Assembly: GCA_937967325.1 (NCBI GenBank)
Contig: CALBSQ010000158.1
Location: 32,507 to 96,506 of the forward strand
Length of the DNA stretch: 64,000 nt
Direction: 5' to 3'
Origin: an uncultured Chloroflexota bacterium
GTDB lineage: Bacteria > Chloroflexota > UBA4733
The notes beneath the pieces were generated by a model that made no database searches, was not told the DNA's origin, and saw only the letters and a list, made by a program, of their open reading frames with translations. This document shows positions 59,608-64,000 of this stretch, one piece after another. Position 1 is the first letter of the stretch, and every line of letters starts with the position of its first letter. Position numbers and translations under genes: made by a program.

Positions 59608-61178
59608 ACGCAGCCTCCTTGTTGCAACGCGATGGTCGCCTTCTGCTGCATGTCGGTCAGGGTCCCCTGGACGTCGAGCTTGCCGGTGCTGAGGCTCTTC
59701 CAGTCGTCGGTCCAGGCTTTCTCCAGGTCGGACTCCTTGATGATCAAGGGGATGGCGCGACTGCGCGCCAGGCTCTGAGCGTAGACGTTGGCGTCCTCAT
59801 AGGGATACAAGGTGATCGGCTTGACCTTCTTGCTGGCGACGTAGCGGCTGCCGCCCAGTTGGGCAATCTGGGGCAGCGCGGCGTCGCTCAAGAGGTACTT
59901 GTTCAATGCCCAGGCCGCCTCGGGCTGCTTGGCTGCGGCGCCGATGTAATTGCAGTTGTTGGCGAGCGCCACCGGACGGTCCCCCGTCGGCCCCTTCGGC
60001 AGCGGCGCCATCTCCACGGTGAACGGGTTGGTAGGGACGATCTTCTCCTGGACGGTGCGGGCAAAGAAGGAGCCGGTCATCTGCATGGCCAATCCGGACT
60101 TGAGGAAATCGCCCCCGCCGGCTACCTTGTACTTGGTCACCATGTCGCCGGCGAACTGCAGGGCGTCGGTCTGCGGCTTGGCGTCGAAGGTCGCCTTCTG
60201 GAAGTCGTCGGAGAAGGGCGCTCCACCCCAGGCCCACATGTGCATGTAGTAGTTGGGCAGGTAGGTGAAAGAGCCGTCGTACCCATACACGGTGGTCTTA
60301 TCGCCGCTCTGCTTGGTGAGCTTCTGCGCGGCGTCCAGCAACGCCTGCCACGTCCAGGTTCCTGCTTGCTCCTGCTCCTTGGGAGTCTGGACGCCGCCCG
60401 CCTTGAAGAGGTCAGCGTTGTACCAGATCTCTTTGCCGTTGGTGAACCAGGCGAGGCCATAGAGCTTGCCCTTGTAGTGCTCGGTGGCCGCCGGATAGAA
60501 GTCGGCCGCGGAGATGCTGGTCTCTTTGGCCAGGAACTGGTCGAGCGGCTGGATGACCTGCTTCTCCACGAAGCCGGAGAGCCAGCCGAAGTAGCCGTAG
60601 AGGTAGTCGTAGTAGCCGCCGCCGGCCACGGTGGTCAGCGCCTTCTGGCTGGCGTCGTTGAATCCTATGCTGTCGAGCTGGAGCTTAATACCGTTGTTGG
60701 CGGCGGTAAAGCCGTCTAGCATCTGCTTCCAGGCGTCCTGCCAGACCTTCTGGCCGGTGTCGACCCAGAGGAAGCGCAACGTTCCCGCCGCCGCCTGCAC
60801 GCTGGTAGCGGCGCTCGGCGCCGCCGAGGAGGATGTCGCGGCGGCGCTGGAAGAAGCAACGGACGCGGATGTCGCGGGCGCGCTGCTCGATGCCGACGAC
60901 ACCACCACTGAGCTGCTCGCGGCGGACGAGCTAGCGATCGCGCTGCTCGACGCCGTCGTGGACACCGCCGTGGGTGCCACCGTGGGGGCGGCGGACGCTT
61001 GGGCGACGCTCGATGCCGCGGCGCTCGTCGATGGCACGGCCGCACTGCTCGCGGCGGTGCTGGCAGTGCTTGCCGGGGAGGTTCCACCGCAGGCGCTGAG
61101 CAGGGCCAGGACGGTGAGGCTACCCCACCGGCCGGCGGCGGCGAGGACACGACGACGACTGGCCAGAACAGAACTCAC
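59601..61178 (-). CDS. ABC transporter sugar-type solute-binding lipoprotein, paralogue 1
   Basis: 525 aa. SRRRVLAAAGRWGSLTVLALLSAC gives an export signal with lipobox LSAC, then about 110 residues of Ala/Ser/Thr/Val linker. GTG start overlaps the deacetylase stop (GTGA) with AAGGAG upstream. The body (GGGYYDYLYGYFGWLSGFVE, IWYNADLFKAGGVQTPKEQE) is strongly similar to the protein at 62.4 kb. Upstream of hydrolases and oxidoreductase in one operon. Confidence 0.92.
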   Translation of the reverse strand: MSSVLASRRRVLAAAGRWGSLTVLALLSACGGTSPASTASTAASSAAVPSTSAAASSVAQASAAPTVAPTAVSTTASSSAIASSSAASSSVVVSSASSSAPATSASVASSSAAATSSSAAPSAATSVQAAAGTLRFLWVDTGQKVWQDAWKQMLDGFTAANNGIKLQLDSIGFNDASQKALTTVAGGGYYDYLYGYFGWLSGFVEKQVIQPLDQFLAKETSISAADFYPAATEHYKGKLYGLAWFTNGKEIWYNADLFKAGGVQTPKEQEQAGTWTWQALLDAAQKLTKQSGDKTTVYGYDGSFTYLPNYYMHMWAWGGAPFSDDFQKATFDAKPQTDALQFAGDMVTKYKVAGGGDFLKSGLAMQMTGSFFARTVQEKIVPTNPFTVEMAPLPKGPTGDRPVALANNCNYIGAAAKQPEAAWALNKYLLSDAALPQIAQLGGSRYVASKKVKPITLYPYEDANVYAQSLARSRAIPLIIKESDLEKAWTDDWKSLSTGKLDVQGTLTDMQQKATIALQQGGCVC

Positions 61179-62098
61179 GCGACACTCCTTTCAGGCAATA
61201 CCCCAAGATGTCGAGCAATCTGACCGTTATCGGCCGCCCACGCGCCCCGATCGCGCGCGGCGGCGACCAGCTTCACGGTGTCGCAGAAGGGATCGCGGCT
61301 TGCCAGCACGGCCGGGTGGGACAGGATCGAGCAGACGCCGCCGATCTCCTCCGCCCTCTCGATGGCGACCTGACAGGCGAACAGCCAGTCGGCGCGGTCC
61401 AGGTCGAGGACGCGAAAAGCCCAGATGTCGCTCATCCCCATCATCGGCACTTCCGTCAGCCCGGAGGGATAGCGATAGGGCTGGAGGTCGTCCACGCTCG
61501 CGCGCACCGCTGCCGCGATGGCGTCACGCGGTGGCCGTTTCTCCGGCCCGACCGCCAGGGCATAGTGGCTGGAGGCCCAGGAGAACCCTTCTTCCAACAG
61601 CGCTCGTTGCACCTCCGGCACGTCGTGCAAGGCCGTGTTGAAGCCGCCCGGCGTCCGGAAACCCACCGGCTCCATCGCCAGCCGCTCGCGGATAGCGAGC
61701 GTGGTCTGGTGGACCTCATCCTGGATGATCCGCAGCGGCTCCCGCCCGTAGGCCCGCCAGGGCTCGTTACGATAGACCACCTGCAGCGAGGGCACGGTCT
61801 TGGCCTTCACCGACACGTGGGTGTAGGTGTGGTTGCCGATGGCGTGGCCGAGATCGCGCGCCCGCCGCATGTAGTCGAGGTCAGGATCCTCTAGCGCGCT
61901 GCCGACGATGAAGTACTGCAAGGGAATCTGGAGCTCGTGCGCCGTCGTGCTGAGCCGCTCGACGTGGCGCTTGGTCCCCTCGTCGAGGGCCCCCTTGCGG
62001 TGGTCCCACACCGATGTCCAATAGGGGAAGTTGGTACACATCTCCACGTCGAGCGTGAGGCTCACGCAGAAGGAAGCTCCGGAAGGAAACACGGTCAT
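61175..62098 (-). CDS. Polysaccharide deacetylase (NodB/CE4 family)
   Basis: About 307 aa from the ATG at 62098; in-frame codons upstream come from a repeat and were excluded. CVSLTLDVEMC has the catalytic-type Asp, HAIGNHTYTHVS the metal HxxxH, GFRTPGG the Arg/Pro motif and ILSHPAV the late His. Removes acetyl or formyl groups from carbohydrate or related amides. No signal peptide, so it likely works on imported material. Coupled to the binding protein by GTGA. Confidence 0.88.
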   Translation of the reverse strand: MTVFPSGASFCVSLTLDVEMCTNFPYWTSVWDHRKGALDEGTKRHVERLSTTAHELQIPLQYFIVGSALEDPDLDYMRRARDLGHAIGNHTYTHVSVKAKTVPSLQVVYRNEPWRAYGREPLRIIQDEVHQTTLAIRERLAMEPVGFRTPGGFNTALHDVPEVQRALLEEGFSWASSHYALAVGPEKRPPRDAIAAAVRASVDDLQPYRYPSGLTEVPMMGMSDIWAFRVLDLDRADWLFACQVAIERAEEIGGVCSILSHPAVLASRDPFCDTVKLVAAARDRGAWAADNGQIARHLGVLPERSVA

Positions 62099-62149
62099 TT
62101 CTGAAACCCTTTCCGCATCCGCGGTATCCCCCGTCCTGCAGGCACCTCT

Positions 62150-62310
62150 CTCCAGTTGAACGGGACCGCAGTCCCCTCCGTCCTCCGGACGACCACCGCG
62201 GGATGGAAGCGCTGCCGTCGCCGAGCGACCGCAGTCGCCCCGGTCGCTTGGCCGGGGGCGCCCGCTTGCGGGCCCTGCAATCGCGGCCCCGGCCTCCCCG
62301 CCGCCATCAC
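62150..62310. repeat. Family E intergenic repeat block, copy 5
   Basis: GGGACCGCAGTCCCC and CGGTCGCTTGGCCG ... CAATCGCGGCCCCGGC match the 38.1-kb copy. It occupies the 281-bp gap between the deacetylase and the second binding protein. No gene seen. Confidence 0.75.
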
Positions 62311-62379
62311 TATTGACCACTTTCAAGGCATGCACGGTTTGACGCCACTGGCCAATGCCGATTGCCGCGGCTACACGGA

Positions 62380-63888
62380 TCAACAGACGCACCCCCCTTG
62401 CCGCAAATAGATGGTCGCCTTCTGCTGCATATCGGTCAGCATTTCCTTAACGCCCAGCTTGCCGCCGGCCATGCTCTTCCAGTCGTTGGTCCAGTCCGAC
62501 TCGACGTTGGACTCCTTGACAATCAGGGGGGCCAGGCGGACGCGAGCCATGTCCTGTTCGTAAAGGGAGGCATTCTCGTACGGGTACTGCGTAATCGGCT
62601 TGAGCTTCTTGCTCGCCACGTAGCGACTGTCGCCGAGCTGAGCGATGAGCGACGCGCCGGCCGCGCTGATAAGGTACTTATTCAATGCCCAGGCCTGTTC
62701 AGGATTCTTGGCCGCGGCGCCGACATAGTTGCAGTTGTTGGCCACCGCGACCGCCCGCTCACCGGACGGTCCCTTTGGCAACGGGGCGATCTCCAGGGTG
62801 AACGGATTATTGGGCACAATCGACGCCTGCACCGTGCGGTTATAAAACGGGCCGGTCATGAGCATGGCCAGGGTCGATTTGGTGAAGTCGCCCCCGCCAA
62901 TCACCTTGTACTTCGCGACCATATCGCCGGCGAACTGGAGAGCGCCCTGCTGCGGCGCGGTGTCGAAGGTAGCCTGGCCGAAATCGACGCTGTAGGGCGC
63001 GGCGCCCCAAGCCCACATCAACATCCAATATTCCGGCAGGGACGGAAAGGCGCTGCTGTCGAAGCCATACACGGTCGTTTGACCGCCCGAGCTCCTGGTG
63101 AGCTTCTGGGCGGCGTCAAGCAACGCCTGCCAGGTCCACGTCCCGGTCTGCTCGAGCTCCAGCGGGGTGGTGAGGCCCGCCTGTTTGAACAGGTCGGCGT
63201 TGTACCAGATGTCCTTGCCGTTAGTGGACCAGGCGATGCCGTAGAGCTTGCCTTGGTACCGCTCCGTCATCGCCGGATAGAAATCGGAGACGGTAATATC
63301 GCCGTCTTTCGCCAGGAACTGGTCCAGGGGCTGGATCACTTGCTTCGCGACGTAGTCCGACAACCAGCCGAAGTAGCCGTAGAGGTAGTCGTAGTACCCG
63401 CCGCCGGCCACGGTGGTGAGCACCTTCTGAGGGGCGTCACCGAACGCCACGGTGTCTCGGGTCACCGTCACCTTACTAATGGCGCTCCAAGTCTGCAGCA
63501 GCTGCTGCCAGATGTCCCGCCAGCTCTGCTGCCCGGTGTCCACCCACAGAAAAGCGACGGATTGACCGGCCGGCTGCACCCGGGTCGTCGCCAGCGCCGT
63601 GGCGCTCGTGGACACCGACGGCGAGGTCGTGGCAGAGGCGCTGGCGACGGTTGTCACAACGATGGGCGTCGCGGCGAGGGAAGAAGCAGTTGCTGCTGTT
63701 GCCGCCGATGCTCCCGTTGCCAGTGTTGGCGCCGCCGCTGCCCGTGACACGCTCGCCGGGGCGGTGGCGGCGGCAGTCGTCGTTCCGGTGGTCCCGCCGC
63801 AGGCGGCAAGCAACGTGAGCACACTGACACTGCCGGCGTAGCTCGCCCCCACAAGGATTTGCCGGCGAGTAAATTGTACCGGTATCAT
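62380..63888 (-). CDS. ABC transporter sugar-type solute-binding lipoprotein, paralogue 2
   Basis: 502 aa, ATG at 63888 with AGGA 8 nt upstream. TRRQILVGA, hydrophobic core and lipobox LAAC; linker to about residue 110. The mature part (GGGYYDYLYGYFGWLSDYVA, GTWTWQALLDAAQKLT, NNCNYVGAAAKNPEQAWALN) is near-identical in many blocks to the 59.6-kb protein. Both end in GGCVC. The paralogues flank a repeat block and the deacetylase gene, consistent with tandem duplication. No permease in sight; it could lie beyond the right edge. Confidence 0.92.
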   Translation of the reverse strand: MIPVQFTRRQILVGASYAGSVSVLTLLAACGGTTGTTTAAATAPASVSRAAAAPTLATGASAATAATASSLAATPIVVTTVASASATTSPSVSTSATALATTRVQPAGQSVAFLWVDTGQQSWRDIWQQLLQTWSAISKVTVTRDTVAFGDAPQKVLTTVAGGGYYDYLYGYFGWLSDYVAKQVIQPLDQFLAKDGDITVSDFYPAMTERYQGKLYGIAWSTNGKDIWYNADLFKQAGLTTPLELEQTGTWTWQALLDAAQKLTRSSGGQTTVYGFDSSAFPSLPEYWMLMWAWGAAPYSVDFGQATFDTAPQQGALQFAGDMVAKYKVIGGGDFTKSTLAMLMTGPFYNRTVQASIVPNNPFTLEIAPLPKGPSGERAVAVANNCNYVGAAAKNPEQAWALNKYLISAAGASLIAQLGDSRYVASKKLKPITQYPYENASLYEQDMARVRLAPLIVKESNVESDWTNDWKSMAGGKLGVKEMLTDMQQKATIYLRQGGCVC

Positions 63889-64000
63889 CGAGCGGTCCTT
63901 TCTGGCACAGCACTGAGAAGTGCGTCTGCCAGGTCCCGGCGACTAATGGAAGTTGTCATTTAGATCCTGGGGTTTGGCCTGGCGAATGCGACGCGTCCGG

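Noticed and set aside
37948..62310. CRISPR array as an explanation for the repeated blocks
   Set aside because: Repeats are few, long, palindromic and kilobases apart, with no regular spacers and no cas genes.
62099..62392. Long N-terminus of the deacetylase
   Set aside because: These codons are encoded by a family E repeat block; the domain starts at the ATG at 62098.

Overview
The window is high-GC bacterial DNA, densely coded, with many start/stop overlaps of the ATGA or GTGA type. The style suggests a Chloroflexota-type soil heterotroph: lipoprotein solute-binding proteins with very long Ala/Ser/Thr linkers after the lipobox, several Gfo/Idh/MocA oxidoreductases, B12-type radical SAM proteins, DUF2079, ECF41 sigma and abundant palindromic repeats. 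This is inferred from gene content only. There is no rRNA or marker gene to fix the taxon, and I see no tRNA, CRISPR array, insertion sequence or prophage.

Layout. 1-13.2 kb: sugar-derivative catabolism (start of an amidohydrolase, Gfo/Idh oxidoreductase, TIM-barrel isomerase, sugar-type binding lipoprotein, second oxidoreductase, GH31 lipoprotein), interrupted by an MFS exporter plus compact UvrA pair, a VOC protein and an ECF41 sigma factor with a near-ideal cognate promoter. 13.3-31.3 kb: an envelope/surface-polymer region (DUF2079 membrane protein, O-antigen-ligase-like protein, nucleotidyltransferase-like protein, two B12-type radical SAM proteins, a SPASM radical SAM protein, methyltransferases, a flippase, cupredoxin, Tat-type phosphoesterase). 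It is bracketed by two ECF sigma/anti-sigma-like pairs. In the first pair the anti-sigma position is held by a membrane-anchored Rieske-domain protein.

31.6-40.8 kb: toxin-antitoxin debris (intact MbcA/ParS-type antitoxin, truncated RES toxin fused head-on to a GNAT fragment), then a TPP-riboswitch-controlled thiamine-precursor operon (YkoE, YkoD, YkoC, a 36-aa membrane protein, TenA), a uronate-dehydrogenase-like SDR, a FabG-like SDR, a YhaV/PrlF toxin-antitoxin pair and a class A beta-lactamase-fold serine hydrolase. 41-52.4 kb: NamZ/DUF1343, FemAB-like acetyltransferase, KdgD-type dehydratase, and a divergent GntR/FadR regulator leading a complete oligopeptide-type ABC transporter plus a class V aminotransferase. 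52.6-64 kb: minus-strand carbohydrate genes (two Gfo/Idh enzymes, three sugar-type binding lipoproteins, alpha/beta-hydrolase, isochorismatase-like hydrolase, NodB deacetylase) with no permease or ATPase beside them.

The most unusual structural theme is a set of palindromic repeat families. Some are intergenic. Others sit inside genes without breaking the frame, mostly in linkers between domains: O-antigen ligase, DUF2079 protein, double methyltransferase, duplicated ECF ATPase, alpha/beta-hydrolase. The most interesting candidate system is the sigma factor plus membrane Rieske protein pair, whose Rieske box 2 has Asp where the iron-ligating His is expected.
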